Shown: positions 10,348 to 20,509 of the stretch, piece after piece | Position numbering within the stretch: the first letter of the stretch is position 1 | Layout of the letters: every line of letters begins with the position of its first letter | Source of the DNA: Methanobacterium_B sp963825335 | Lineage (GTDB): Archaea > Methanobacteriota > Methanobacteria > Methanobacteriales > Methanobacteriaceae | Direction: 5' to 3' | Assembly (NCBI GenBank): GCA_963825335.1 | Contig: CAWGSP010000001.1 | Location: forward strand, 1,674,001 to 1,738,000 | DNA: 64,000 nucleotides | The notes under the pieces: generated by a model | Told to the model about the DNA's origin: nothing | Databases searched by the model: none | Seen by the model: only the letters and a program-made list of their open reading frames with translations | Program-made: the position numbers and the translations under genes

Positions 10348-12969
10348 ATGAATAGACTATGGAATATCATTATGAAACCGGTCATGACTAGTATTAATGC
10401 TAAATATATCGTTGAAGTGGGTTCTGATTCAGGAATAAACACAGAAAATATTCTGAAATATTGTATGGAAAACGATGCAAGACTCACAGCTATTGATCCT
10501 CTTCCCAAATTTGATATTGATAAATATAAGGATAAATATGGGGATAAATTTGAAATTTATAAAGATCTCAGTTTAAGCAGGTTGCCCCTTCTAAAAGATT
10601 ACGATGTAATTTTAATAGACGGGGATCATAACTGGTACACAGTGTACAATGAATTAAAAATCATAGAAAAAACTTTTAAAGACAAAAAATTTCCTGTCAT
10701 ATTTTTACACGATGTTGGTTGGCCATATGGTAGGCGTGATCTTTACTACAACCCAGAGAATATACCAAAATATTTCCAACATCCATATAAAAAGTTGGGG
10801 ATATACCCCGGCAAATTGGAACTTGTTGATGAAGGCGGACTAAATAATCATCTATTTAATTCAGTATATGCAAATAACCCAAATAATGGAGTATTAGCGG
10901 CTGTAGAAGATTTTATTGATGAATCGGAATTAGAATTTTATTTTGATATGACTCCAGCATTCTATGGTCTGGGGATTTTGTATCCTAAAATGGATAAATT
11001 AAAAAAGACTATTGAAAGTGTTATTGAAAATTCTGATCTAATGGCTGTTCTCGAGAAAGAAAGGGCCAAACTCAGCATATTTAACTTGGAAATGGCCAAA
11101 AAAAACAGTTTTATACAAGCAAATTCAAAAAAAATTATAGATGAAACAATCATGAAATTACAGGAAGAAATTAAAAAAACTGAACAGCTCGAAAAAGACT
11201 ACATTGAATCTAAAAAAATAAATGAGACAATCATCTCTGAAATGGAGAAAAGAGAAAAGAAAATAATCAAAGATTTCAATTCACAACTCGATTTTCTAAC
11301 CAAAAATTATTATGAAATGCAGTATTCAAACAACAAGGATAGATCATTTTCTAAAAGAATATTTTCAAAATTCCCCAGCACATATATTCTTTTAAACAGT
11401 AGAAAAACGGGGATTAAAAATGCATTTCGTAATATAAAAGGTTATCGTGCCATTAAAAATAATAATTTACTCGATATAGGTTATTATTTAAAAAATAATC
11501 CGGATGTAAGACATTCGGGTATGGATCCAATTCTTCAGTACATGTATCATGGTTATAAAGAAGAAAAAAGGAGACCTAATCCTAATTTTGATGCTAAATA
11601 TTATTTACAAAGATATCCCGATGTAAAAAACTCTAATTTAAATCCACTCGTCCATTACAGTTTATATGGAATGGGTGAAGGAAGAAAAATTAGTAATAAT
11701 GAAGTAAACAAGAATCAAGACATCAAGAATCAGAAACAAAGATACATGGAAATGCACCATTATTCAAATAGCCAGATAAATAACATACTCGATGCATTGG
11801 ACAATAAAAAAATATCTATCATAGTTCCTATTTACAATGCATTTGAAGATACCAAAAAATGCATAGACAGTGTTCTTGAAAACACCAACATCCCATATGA
11901 ACTGATATTGATAGATGATAATAGTACAGACGGTAATATCTCTACTTTATTGGATGAAATGGAAGAAATACCTAATATTAGGGTTTTAAGAAATAAAGAA
12001 AATTTAGGGTTTGTAAAAACCATCAATAAGGGCATTAAAAATTCTTCTGGAGATGTTGTGTTATTAAATAGTGATACTGTTGTCACTAGGAGGTGGCTGC
12101 TAAAATTTGTGTTTGCAGCATACTACCATGAACGGATAGGTACGGTTAATCCACTCACAAATGCGTCTGTAGTTTCTGTTCCTGAGATGGGTAAAAATAA
12201 TCCCATCCCGCGACATTTAAATGTTGAGACCATGGGTTCATTAATTGAAAGATCCGCTTATAATATGCTCATTGAAGCTCCAACAGGGAATGGATTCTGC
12301 ATCTTCATAAAAAGAAGCACCATAGAAAATGTTGGACAGTTTGATGAAAAATTTGGCAGAGGTTATGGGGAAGAAGATGATTTCTGTATGAGGGCAGGTT
12401 ATAAAAACTGGATGAGTGTGTACGACGATTCAAACTTCGTTTATCATCATAGGAATGTATCGTTTTCAACCGAAGTTAAGGCTCTAAAGGAAAGGAATGG
12501 ACCAATTCTTTCAAAAGACCATCCAACGTATCCTAAATTAATAAATACATTTTTAGCATCAGATATACTTCAAATTATCGCTGATAATGTGAAAAATGCT
12601 TTACGAACTACTGAACTCGATAAATTAAAAATGAAACGATTGTTAATGGTTATCAATGAGGATGATCTTGATGAAGAACTCATCCAAAAGACCCAGAATG
12701 TCTTTGAGTATTATATTTTGACATTAACATCAAATAAATTGAACCTAGCCACATATGAAAATAATAAACTCCAAAATATGAGATCATGGGATTTTAATGA
12801 GAATAACCTGAGGGATATCTATATTAATTTGTTGATGGCTCTAAAAATAGATACATTATTTGTTCCAGCATCGATCGAATATAATTTATTAAATGACATA
12901 CCTAATATTTTAGGTTTACCAGTTATATTTGAAAAGGAATCTTTGATTTCTTACGCAACAGATGATTAA
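10348..12969 (+). CDS. Methyltransferase / coiled-coil / EGR-repeat / GT2 fusion protein
   Basis: A protein of about 873 residues with four parts. Residues about 15-180 look like a class I SAM-dependent methyltransferase of the Methyltransf_24 kind (YIVEVGSDSG, then VILIDGDHNW and FLHDVG). About 210-325 is a charged, probably coiled-coil linker. About 327-450 is the YLKNNPDV ... HYSLYGMGEGR module also found at 5723-8260. From about 486 there is a GT2 domain (ISIIVPIYNAFEDT, DDNSTDG, LLNSDT), with a further 200 residues of unknown fold. ATG 10348 is preferred to TTG 10336. Fusion suggests that glycan methylation and extension are coupled, possibly chain-end control; that is inference. Confidence 0.87.
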   Translation: MNRLWNIIMKPVMTSINAKYIVEVGSDSGINTENILKYCMENDARLTAIDPLPKFDIDKYKDKYGDKFEIYKDLSLSRLPLLKDYDVILIDGDHNWYTVYNELKIIEKTFKDKKFPVIFLHDVGWPYGRRDLYYNPENIPKYFQHPYKKLGIYPGKLELVDEGGLNNHLFNSVYANNPNNGVLAAVEDFIDESELEFYFDMTPAFYGLGILYPKMDKLKKTIESVIENSDLMAVLEKERAKLSIFNLEMAKKNSFIQANSKKIIDETIMKLQEEIKKTEQLEKDYIESKKINETIISEMEKREKKIIKDFNSQLDFLTKNYYEMQYSNNKDRSFSKRIFSKFPSTYILLNSRKTGIKNAFRNIKGYRAIKNNNLLDIGYYLKNNPDVRHSGMDPILQYMYHGYKEEKRRPNPNFDAKYYLQRYPDVKNSNLNPLVHYSLYGMGEGRKISNNEVNKNQDIKNQKQRYMEMHHYSNSQINNILDALDNKKISIIVPIYNAFEDTKKCIDSVLENTNIPYELILIDDNSTDGNISTLLDEMEEIPNIRVLRNKENLGFVKTINKGIKNSSGDVVLLNSDTVVTRRWLLKFVFAAYYHERIGTVNPLTNASVVSVPEMGKNNPIPRHLNVETMGSLIERSAYNMLIEAPTGNGFCIFIKRSTIENVGQFDEKFGRGYGEEDDFCMRAGYKNWMSVYDDSNFVYHHRNVSFSTEVKALKERNGPILSKDHPTYPKLINTFLASDILQIIADNVKNALRTTELDKLKMKRLLMVINEDDLDEELIQKTQNVFEYYILTLTSNKLNLATYENNKLQNMRSWDFNENNLRDIYINLLMALKIDTLFVPASIEYNLLNDIPNILGLPVIFEKESLISYATDD

Positions 12970-13002
12970 AATTTAGATGTGATCGATCATAAAAGAATAA
13001 AT

Positions 13003-13032
13003 ACCCCAAAAAAATAATAAAAATTTTAGGGT
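13003..13032 (+). terminator. Candidate hairpin after the + strand glycosyltransferase block
   Basis: ACCCCAAAA (13003-13011) pairs with TTTTAGGGT (13024-13032) with one mismatch around a 12-base loop, and a pyrimidine-rich CCTATTTTTAT stretch follows. It lies between convergent genes. The hairpin is visible; terminator function is inferred. Confidence 0.4.
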
Positions 13033-13108
13033 TTCCTATTTTTATCTAGATCTTTGATGTCACATATCTAGTAATGACTTTTTATTTTTTTAATTATAAA
13101 TTTTATCA

Positions 13109-14662
13109 CTAGGTATTTTGGTTATTTGGGCTGTTCTCGATAATATTACAGTTACCATTTTCTTTTAATGTTCCTCCATGATTTAATATTCCTCCTCCAT
13201 TAATTGTTGCACTGTTTTCTTCAATAGTACAAGTGTTTACGGTTAAATTCGCATCGTAGTTGTCAATACCACCACCGTATCCATTGGAAGTGTTGTGAAC
13301 AAGTGTGCTATCTGTTATGGTCATGGTACCGCCACCATTTTTAATACCTCCCCCATCACATTTTGCGATGTTGTTGATGAAACAGCTGTTAGATATATTC
13401 ACAGTACTTCTAGTGATGGTGTCGGTGCCTTGGGCATATAAACCACCACCATTGGTACTTGCAGTATTAGATTCGAAGGAACAATTGTTGACTGTTAAGA
13501 TACTGTTATAATTAAACAGAGCTCCTCCAGGACCATCAGTCGCTATATTATTGCTAAATTTAGTATTTGATACAGTCATGCTGCTTATTTCACTGAGTAT
13601 GGCACCACCACCAGCCGATGATGTGTTGTTTGTGAATAATGAGTTAATTACTTTTAAAGAGCTGTTATAACTGTGTATAGCTCCACCATAACCATTCTCT
13701 GCTATATTATTCGTAAAAGTGCTTTGTGATATGGTGATAGCTCCTTGATCATTTATTATAGCCCCGCCAGTACCTCCAGTAGCTATATTTTTGTTAAATG
13801 TACAGCTTGTTATTATATTTGATTTAGAAGATTTAAGATTGGATATTGCCCCTCCATTATTGGTTGCGACATTACCAGTAAAAGTGCTTTGTGATATGTT
13901 GAAAATTCCGTAGAAGTTATTAACAGCACCTCCACGATTACCATTTTTGGCAGTGTTGTAGTTGAAATTATTTTTGTTAACTGTTAAAGTTCCATAATAG
14001 TTATAGACAGCGCCTCCATTATTTGCACTGTTACTTGTGAATGCGTTTCCTATTAAAATTAGAGTACCGCCTTGATTTTTTATAGCTCCACCACTGTTGG
14101 TTGCAGTGTTCGTGATGAATGTACTATCCTTTACTGTTAAAATGGAATAATAATTGGAGATTGCCCCGCCATCACCATTTTTGGCAAAATTATTTCTGAA
14201 TATGCAGTTATCTATTGTCAGAGTACCATGATTCATTATTGCTCCACCATATTGATATTGTCCATTTGTGAGCGTTAAATTTTCTATTAGGACTTTAATA
14301 TTGCTTTGAACAGCGAATATTTTATCTAAATTCTGGGCACTGATTATGGTACTTTTTTGGTCACCTGTTATAGTCATTGTTTTAGTTATAGGGATGTTGT
14401 GTTCGTAGTATACACCCGGTGCGATATTAACAATCCCATTTGTACTTACTGTTTCTACACCCTTCCCAATAGTTTTTTCAGGACCAATATTGCCTGTTGT
14501 ATGGGTAGGGCTGGTTCCACTCCATGCATCATTTCCACTTATTCCATTGACGTACACAGTATTGGTTGTTGCAGCAGAACAAGTGTTTATGCTGAAAGAA
14601 AACAATATTACTAAAAATAAACTAAGAAGGAATATAGATAACTGTTTATTATTGTTTTTCAA
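13109..14662 (-). CDS. Secreted parallel beta-helix (polymorphic-repeat) adhesin-like protein
   Basis: A 517-residue exported protein. The N-terminus is a typical signal peptide: lysine-containing start, hydrophobic FLLSLFLVILFSFSI, and a Sec site near CSAA. The mature part opens with YVNGISGNDAWSGTS and continues as about a dozen repeats of the form GGAI-N-x-G-x-L-T-I-x-x-x-x-F-x-x-N-x-A, characteristic of right-handed beta-helix, Pmp-like adhesins that are abundant in Methanobacteriales. No transmembrane or wall-anchor segment is visible at the C-terminus. The start is TTG at 14662, supported by AAAGGGG just upstream and the basic n-region. It may act in cell-surface attachment; the ligand is unknown. 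It converges with the + strand cluster. Confidence 0.88.
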   Translation of the reverse strand: MKNNNKQLSIFLLSLFLVILFSFSINTCSAATTNTVYVNGISGNDAWSGTSPTHTTGNIGPEKTIGKGVETVSTNGIVNIAPGVYYEHNIPITKTMTITGDQKSTIISAQNLDKIFAVQSNIKVLIENLTLTNGQYQYGGAIMNHGTLTIDNCIFRNNFAKNGDGGAISNYYSILTVKDSTFITNTATNSGGAIKNQGGTLILIGNAFTSNSANNGGAVYNYYGTLTVNKNNFNYNTAKNGNRGGAVNNFYGIFNISQSTFTGNVATNNGGAISNLKSSKSNIITSCTFNKNIATGGTGGAIINDQGAITISQSTFTNNIAENGYGGAIHSYNSSLKVINSLFTNNTSSAGGGAILSEISSMTVSNTKFSNNIATDGPGGALFNYNSILTVNNCSFESNTASTNGGGLYAQGTDTITRSTVNISNSCFINNIAKCDGGGIKNGGGTMTITDSTLVHNTSNGYGGGIDNYDANLTVNTCTIEENSATINGGGILNHGGTLKENGNCNIIENSPNNQNT

Positions 14663-15065
14663 AATATTACCCCTTTTAGTATGGAGCCCATTAATTTAAG
14701 TAAATCGGACTGCATATCTTATTTGTTCCGATATTTTAAGATTACTAAAGAAATTTTTATCGGTAATATAAATACTTCAACACCTTTTAATCTTTATAAT
14801 TGATATGGGGAGAATAATATGTTTGACTCATATTTTAATCATCATTATTTCCCGTAAAAACTTCATATACTAATTGTAAGATGATATACTTAAGTCTTGT
14901 TTTTGAAATTCATACATGACCCATATAAATCATAATTTGGATATAGATCTAAATATATGTCAATCTGGAAATTTAATTTATAAATTCAAGTTGGAAAACA
15001 CTGTTATGAGTGTATAAAAATTATTGTGATTGGTAAATATACAACGATAAACCAAATCATTCTAT
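14663..15065. other. Intergenic region, about 400 bp
   Basis: AT-rich spacer between two - strand genes. It should contain the adhesin promoter, but I see no unambiguous element and no coding frame. Confidence 0.5.
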
Positions 15066-16883
15066 TTAAAAGTCCCATAGGGGGATTTTATATTTGAGTT
15101 CAGCTGCTTGTTCTGGATCCCACTGATTTTTCTGGAACATCAAATCAAAATTAGAATCTTTTTTTGGTTTGTCTCGCAGTTCTTGAGTTGATTTTTGAAG
15201 TTTATGGAAAACGACAGCCTCTGAATTGTAGTATATCTTCAAATTCATGATGTGTCTTAGATAATTACAGAATATGCGATCAGAACGGTAGTGACGTCCA
15301 TATTCCGCATCTAGACCAAGGGAATTTTTTAAAACATCACGTTTAATATATGCACAGAAGAACGGGGCAAAATTCAGTTCCAATATCCTTCCTGAATGGA
15401 AAGTCGGTACATTTATGATATTTTCATGAAATTCCGATAGATTCACATCGCATTCGTACTGTGAATATGCAAATGGTACATGAGTACCAATTGTGTTCGT
15501 ATGTCCGGGTAAAACCTGTTGTGGAACAACAATCCCACAATCAGATAATTCATATGCAGTTTTTTGCAATGTTTCAATGGATCCTGGTGTTATTAAAGCA
15601 TCGTTGTTCAATATAACAATATCATTCTCTATTATAGCAAGTTCAATTCCCTGATTAACAGCATAGGTAAAACCATAGTTTCTATCATTTTTTATTAATT
15701 TGATTTTTTCTTTGGCTGCCATTTGTTCCAGCAAATCCACAACAGGCTGGCTCGAAGAATTATCAACTACGATAATTTCCAACTTATTGATATCAACAGA
15801 TAATATCGAATCAACACAATCTTCTATATCTTCAAGTGCTTCAAAATTAGGGATCACGATACTCACCCCATGTTTTAAAGTGTAGGTTTTCAAATTATCA
15901 GATGAATATAATTTATTTTCTAATCTATTCTTCCTTTTTTCACGTACAATCTCTAAATATTTAGGATAACCCGGGATATTGGTAATTGTGTTTTTGACTT
16001 TGTCATAATAATAATGTGAGAGTAGAACTGGTATGGAATATACTTGTGATGTTTCTGCAATTCTCATGATAAGATCGTAGTCCACCAATCTTACCAGAGA
16101 TTCATCAAAACCACCAATGCGTTCATAAAGTTCATTGGTATGGCACAGTGCATTGAGATCTATATAATTCCTGTTGGTTAACAATGATCTGTTGAAACTC
16201 CCAAAACGGACTGCGTATGGATTTTTTTGATTTCCCCTGAACAACAACTGTCCGCAGTACAAAGCCTCGGCATCTGGCAGCTCGAGAAATGCCCCCACCA
16301 TAGCAGCTAAATATCTTGAATCCCAAAGATTATCTGAATCTAGATAAGCTATATATTTTCCTTTCGCAGCTTTTAGCCCTTTGTTTCGAGCATTAGAAAC
16401 CCCTTTACAAATATTGTTGTGTAGTAATTTTATTCTAGGATCGTTAATTTTTTCTAATAATTCCTTTGACCCATCATCGCTACCATCATCAATTATTATC
16501 AGCTCAATATTTTTGTAGGACTGTTCCAACACAGAATCAACAGCAGATTTCACAGTACCTAACCTGTTGTGAACTGGCATTATAACAGACACAAGACATT
16601 CATTTTCAGCATTCAAAGATATTTCTGAGAGATATCTTGCAATATTTTCCATAGTTGCAAAACATCTTTTATCGGGCTCGTCAAATGGAGCATAAATCAT
16701 TGGGGATGTGATAGAATTAGCTAAAAATCCACTGAAATCAATGAAACTATGTTTTGAACCATTAAGAATGTCCTTCAGATCGTTAACCTTTACTCTGAGT
16801 TTTCTCTTTAACTTTTTTGGATAATCCTTAGGACTGGATTTTGGCTGATAATTTTCGATCCTCAGTATGGAATCTTTTTTCAT
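15066..16883 (-). CDS. Double GT2 glycosyltransferase
   Basis: A 605-residue enzyme with two GT2 domains after an N-terminal extension of about 95 residues. Domain one has CLVSVIMPVHNRLGTVKSAV, IDDGSDDGS and AYLDSDNLWD. Domain two, from about residue 340, has VSIVIPNFEALEDIEDCVDS, VDNSSS and the rhamnosyltransferase-like NYGFTYAVNQGIE with ILNNDA. The second half resembles GT2 enzymes that extend rhamnan or O-antigen chains, which would fit the rmlD-rmlA genes nearby, though this is inference. Start ATG 16883 has CCGGTGA upstream. It follows the 675-residue glycosyltransferase by 45 bp, so the two are probably co-transcribed. Confidence 0.9.
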   Translation of the reverse strand: MKKDSILRIENYQPKSSPKDYPKKLKRKLRVKVNDLKDILNGSKHSFIDFSGFLANSITSPMIYAPFDEPDKRCFATMENIARYLSEISLNAENECLVSVIMPVHNRLGTVKSAVDSVLEQSYKNIELIIIDDGSDDGSKELLEKINDPRIKLLHNNICKGVSNARNKGLKAAKGKYIAYLDSDNLWDSRYLAAMVGAFLELPDAEALYCGQLLFRGNQKNPYAVRFGSFNRSLLTNRNYIDLNALCHTNELYERIGGFDESLVRLVDYDLIMRIAETSQVYSIPVLLSHYYYDKVKNTITNIPGYPKYLEIVREKRKNRLENKLYSSDNLKTYTLKHGVSIVIPNFEALEDIEDCVDSILSVDINKLEIIVVDNSSSQPVVDLLEQMAAKEKIKLIKNDRNYGFTYAVNQGIELAIIENDIVILNNDALITPGSIETLQKTAYELSDCGIVVPQQVLPGHTNTIGTHVPFAYSQYECDVNLSEFHENIINVPTFHSGRILELNFAPFFCAYIKRDVLKNSLGLDAEYGRHYRSDRIFCNYLRHIMNLKIYYNSEAVVFHKLQKSTQELRDKPKKDSNFDLMFQKNQWDPEQAAELKYKIPLWDF

Positions 16884-16928
16884 AATATGTTCACCGGTTT
16901 TACGATATTTTTAATCAGATTACAACAA

Positions 16929-18956
16929 TTAATTTTTTTGTTCACGATTTTGAATATATTGTCCTAATCTGTCTTTGAATGTGTTTGATCTGTGTAGATA
17001 CGTATGATTCTTCAGTACAAATTTTTGTAATTCCTCAATTTTTGCATTTCTTTCATCGTCATTTGATAGATAATAGTCAAGCAAACGACATAAATCTATT
17101 TTAGTTGTAAAAACTGGTAATTCACCATTAAAAGTGTCTTCAGAGCCTTTTACACCGTTTGTGAGTACAAGAGCACCGCATGCTAATGCATCAAATACTC
17201 TGCTGTTGACGGCCCCATATTTCTTGGTTCCTATATTTGCATCATCTATTACAATTTTGGTCGAGGCATACACCATTGGAAGTTTAGTATAATCGATAAA
17301 TCCTTGGTTATATTTTTTAAATTTATCGGTATTATCCCAGTTTTTACCGTATAATTTAAATTTATACGGGACATCATCTGGCTCTAAAATATCTCTGATC
17401 TCACGTGGGTATGACCAGTTACTGCCGGTGAAACAATAATCGCTTGAATATTCTTCTTTCAGTGGAATATTACCATTAAATCTTGACACATTAGTTGCAA
17501 TTGGCAATAAATATGGTTTTTTATTACTTTTTTCTTCAATATATTGCATGGATATTTTGCTCGTTGCAAATACCATATCATAATCTGAAAACCCTGGATT
17601 GGAAACCCACCTATCGAACCAGTTTCTAGGCCATGCAACTTTAATCAAAGACTTGTTTGAAGATATGATTCTTCGTGGATCGTAGCGGTCCAACAAACAT
17701 ATTAATACATCTACACTTTCATCAACTTCATACCAATAATCTAGTCCATTTTTAGATATAAAACTTATTTGCCAACCAAATCTTTTCAATCCTTCTCCTA
17801 ACTCAAGAGCTGTAAAATAATCTCCAGAATAGACTGGGTTCCCATTTTCAGTCACTATAAAAGCAATATGCATTGGTTTGGAAGAAAATATTTTTTGATT
17901 ATTCAATTTATCCATTAAAACTTGTTTATCCAGGTAATTCTCCCATTTTTTATTGAATGATGCAGTAACTTTTTCCAAGTTTTTGGATTCATTCTTATTA
18001 TCCCCATTTAATTGATCGATATCACGATCTAAGAATAGAGCATTTGGACTGTAAATGTTTGTATATCCTTTTTTATGCATTTTAAGACATAAATCTACAA
18101 ATTCATATCCATTATCATAGCTTTCATCAAGACCACCAACTTCAAGATATTTCTCTTTTTCAACGAGTAATAATGCACCCGAAACTGCAGCTCTTATTTT
18201 TTCTGTGTTGACATCTTTATTAAATGGTTCAATGCCTTCATCCATATATTGGTAATTGAAAAGTCCGTTTGATCCCCTATGAAATGTTATACCTGTATGT
18301 TTGATACTAAAGGAATTGTTGTAACCATCAGAATAGATTATTTTAACACCTACAGCACCTGCATTATCATATTTTTGCACGCTTTGAACCATAAGATTAA
18401 GCCAACCATAGGTTGGTTCAAGACTGCTGTTCAAAAATAATATATAATCACCATTAATACTGGTTATTGTATTGTTGATGTTCTCAGGATATGAATGATC
18501 ATTTATCCTAACAATATTCAAAGGTAGGACTTTCTTTATTTCTTCTAAAAAATTTAATGTTTGGGTTTCTTTAGGATTCACAATGACATAAATTTCGTAG
18601 TAGGGATACTGTATATTTTCTTTAAAATTATTAAATAACCTTTTTAATGAACTGAGACCATTATTGTTACAGATGATGATGGAAATTAGTGGGCTATTAG
18701 CTTTAAAATACTTTATATCAATTAAAGATCTGTTTTGGTTCAGTATTTGCTCATATATCTCCTTTTTATCTTTTTCAGTCATTATGATATCGTTATTATT
18801 AGATTTTTCAGTGTCTGAACTATCCGATCTTTTACTGTCTTTTTTGTATTTAATATATTCAAGATCGTCAACTAAAGAGTTTTTTATTTGCCTCAAATGG
18901 TGGTTTTTTGAAACTTTTAACTTGACTTTTACTTTGACTGAAGAAAATAACATCAT
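16929..18956 (-). CDS. Bifunctional glycosyltransferase: GT2 domain plus CgeB-like GT-B domain
   Basis: A 675-residue protein. After a basic N-terminus, residues about 85-330 form a GT2-type domain (LISIIICNNNGLSSLKRLF, DYILFLNSSLEP). The C-terminal half, starting near residue 365 (MHIAFIVTENGNPVYSGDYF), looks like a GT-B glycosyltransferase of the Glyco_trans_1_2 / CgeB group, ending in NSRVFDALACGALVLTN, the usual nucleotide-binding region. Two unlike catalytic folds in one chain suggest consecutive transfers. Two adjacent ATG codons start the gene with GAGGGA upstream; I use the first. It is the upstream partner of the double GT2 gene at 15066-16883. Specificity is unknown. Confidence 0.87.
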   Translation of the reverse strand: MMLFSSVKVKVKLKVSKNHHLRQIKNSLVDDLEYIKYKKDSKRSDSSDTEKSNNNDIIMTEKDKKEIYEQILNQNRSLIDIKYFKANSPLISIIICNNNGLSSLKRLFNNFKENIQYPYYEIYVIVNPKETQTLNFLEEIKKVLPLNIVRINDHSYPENINNTITSINGDYILFLNSSLEPTYGWLNLMVQSVQKYDNAGAVGVKIIYSDGYNNSFSIKHTGITFHRGSNGLFNYQYMDEGIEPFNKDVNTEKIRAAVSGALLLVEKEKYLEVGGLDESYDNGYEFVDLCLKMHKKGYTNIYSPNALFLDRDIDQLNGDNKNESKNLEKVTASFNKKWENYLDKQVLMDKLNNQKIFSSKPMHIAFIVTENGNPVYSGDYFTALELGEGLKRFGWQISFISKNGLDYWYEVDESVDVLICLLDRYDPRRIISSNKSLIKVAWPRNWFDRWVSNPGFSDYDMVFATSKISMQYIEEKSNKKPYLLPIATNVSRFNGNIPLKEEYSSDYCFTGSNWSYPREIRDILEPDDVPYKFKLYGKNWDNTDKFKKYNQGFIDYTKLPMVYASTKIVIDDANIGTKKYGAVNSRVFDALACGALVLTNGVKGSEDTFNGELPVFTTKIDLCRLLDYYLSNDDERNAKIEELQKFVLKNHTYLHRSNTFKDRLGQYIQNREQKN

Positions 18957-19055
18957 AATGTCCCTCTGATAAATGTGTATTAAATTATTTGATTGTATCG
19001 TAAATACTATTATTACTTACTATTTTGGAAATTCTCGACTAAAAAGTTTTATTTA

Positions 19056-19862
19056 TCACATTTTTCTCCGTCTGATAATTGCAATAATCGTGAGTATTAT
19101 GGATAAAATAGCTACAGATACTAAAATAGAGTTTGTACTGATACCATATTGTGTATCGTGCAAAGCTAAACCAACTAATGATGAAATGGTCAAACTCAAT
19201 CCTATGCTGAAGAGTACAATTAACCTGTTTTTCAGGTTCTCTCTGGGTATTAATATGATACAAGCCAGATATCCCGGAACAAAACCTATGAATATGATGC
19301 CTAAAAGATCATGAACCAGTTTAACACCCAGGGTAACACCGGATAACCTTACTAAAAATGTTGATATCGTAAAAAATGATAGCAACAATATGATAATGAG
19401 ATCATATTTTGCAACTACATCAAGATTGAATAATGGTGTACTGTTAGATTCAATCTTTTCCTGTGTGATTTTTTTAACTTTTTGATCCGTAAGAGAATTT
19501 GAAAAGTTAATCTTCCGTAAATAAGCACATAACACCATCAACATGGTAAGCAGTGATAAAAATAGAGTTAAAGATCTTACGTGTAATCCAAATGGTGAAA
19601 ATCTTGCAATCGCACCTGTTATAACCAATAAAATTCCACTGTATCCCAGTAACAACGCTGGTTTTCTCAAGATTTCGTTATAATTTTTATTGGGTCTTAA
19701 TAATGATACAAATGAATAACCCGAAAATATAACCAGTAATATTAAGGATGTGAATTCTAAATACGCTTTATTTAAAAATGTTTCATGATAATATGTAAGA
19801 ATGATGTACAGTGATAATATCAAAAAAATTGATATTAAATCCTTAAATCTTATATTCCTCAT
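19056..19862 (-). CDS. DUF1616 family membrane protein
   Basis: A 268-residue protein with about seven hydrophobic helices. The C-terminal part matches the DUF1616 pattern seen in archaeal membrane proteins: LLGIIFIGFVPGYLACII, then a charged IPRENLKNR and SIGLSLTISSLVGLAL. DUF1616 proteins often sit in glycosylation and surface-polysaccharide loci, as here, but their biochemical role is not established. GGAGAAA directly precedes ATG 19862. A 100-bp gap separates it from the downstream bifunctional glycosyltransferase, so co-transcription is possible. No catalytic motif is visible. Confidence 0.8.
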   Translation of the reverse strand: MRNIRFKDLISIFLILSLYIILTYYHETFLNKAYLEFTSLILLVIFSGYSFVSLLRPNKNYNEILRKPALLLGYSGILLVITGAIARFSPFGLHVRSLTLFLSLLTMLMVLCAYLRKINFSNSLTDQKVKKITQEKIESNSTPLFNLDVVAKYDLIIILLLSFFTISTFLVRLSGVTLGVKLVHDLLGIIFIGFVPGYLACIILIPRENLKNRLIVLFSIGLSLTISSLVGLALHDTQYGISTNSILVSVAILSIILTIIAIIRRRKM

Positions 19863-20509
19863 TTTTTTTCTCCAATTTAGAAGTTATTGATACTTATTCT
19901 TTGATTTTAATCATAAAAATTGCTATCATCATTATCATTGTTCAGAAATTAACAATCAATAAAAATAATGAATTTTTTTTTATTATTTATTAAACCATCT
20001 AGAATAACATATTAGCAGTACCATTATTCTCTTTAATGATTATATTTCCATAGTATAAAATGCTTTTTTAATTAATTAAATTTTAACATCATCTGTTCTA
20101 TCTGTGTCTTTATTAGTATTGGTCATTCAATTGACAACCATATCTTAGATTACATAATATTCAATACAGATTTTCACTCATGTGTTAATTATCCTATTGT
20201 TTGTACTGGACTTCATAACTTCCCTAAATATACTAAAAAATTTGAAGTAAATGAATTCAAGAATATGAATATTTAATGTTAATTATTATTTCTTTGGATG
20301 ATGTTTATTCTAGAATTTAAATGTAAATATTGGGTTTGTTAATCAAAATAGGAATAAACATCTAAAAATGAAAAAAGTAAATATTGAAGTAGTTTTTCAA
20401 TAACATATACTTTTATCGAAATTTAAAGCAATATTAACATCCGATCTGGTTAAATTAAGTAGTTTTAAATAATTTTTATGTTAATTGTTATTTGGATATT
20501 TTGTTGTTA
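19863..20509. other. Intergenic region, about 650 bp
   Basis: Very AT-rich spacer between rmlA and the DUF1616 gene, both on the - strand. I find no convincing open frame, repeat or RNA. It presumably contains the DUF1616 gene promoter. Confidence 0.5.

Noticed and set aside
13305..14699. Several long + strand frames opposite the adhesin gene
   Set aside because: They are mirror frames of the repetitive Gly/Asn/Thr coding sequence; no ribosome sites and no protein-like composition.
18664..19314. + strand frames opposite the DUF1616 and bifunctional glycosyltransferase genes
   Set aside because: They overlap well-supported genes and show only composition-driven hydrophobicity.
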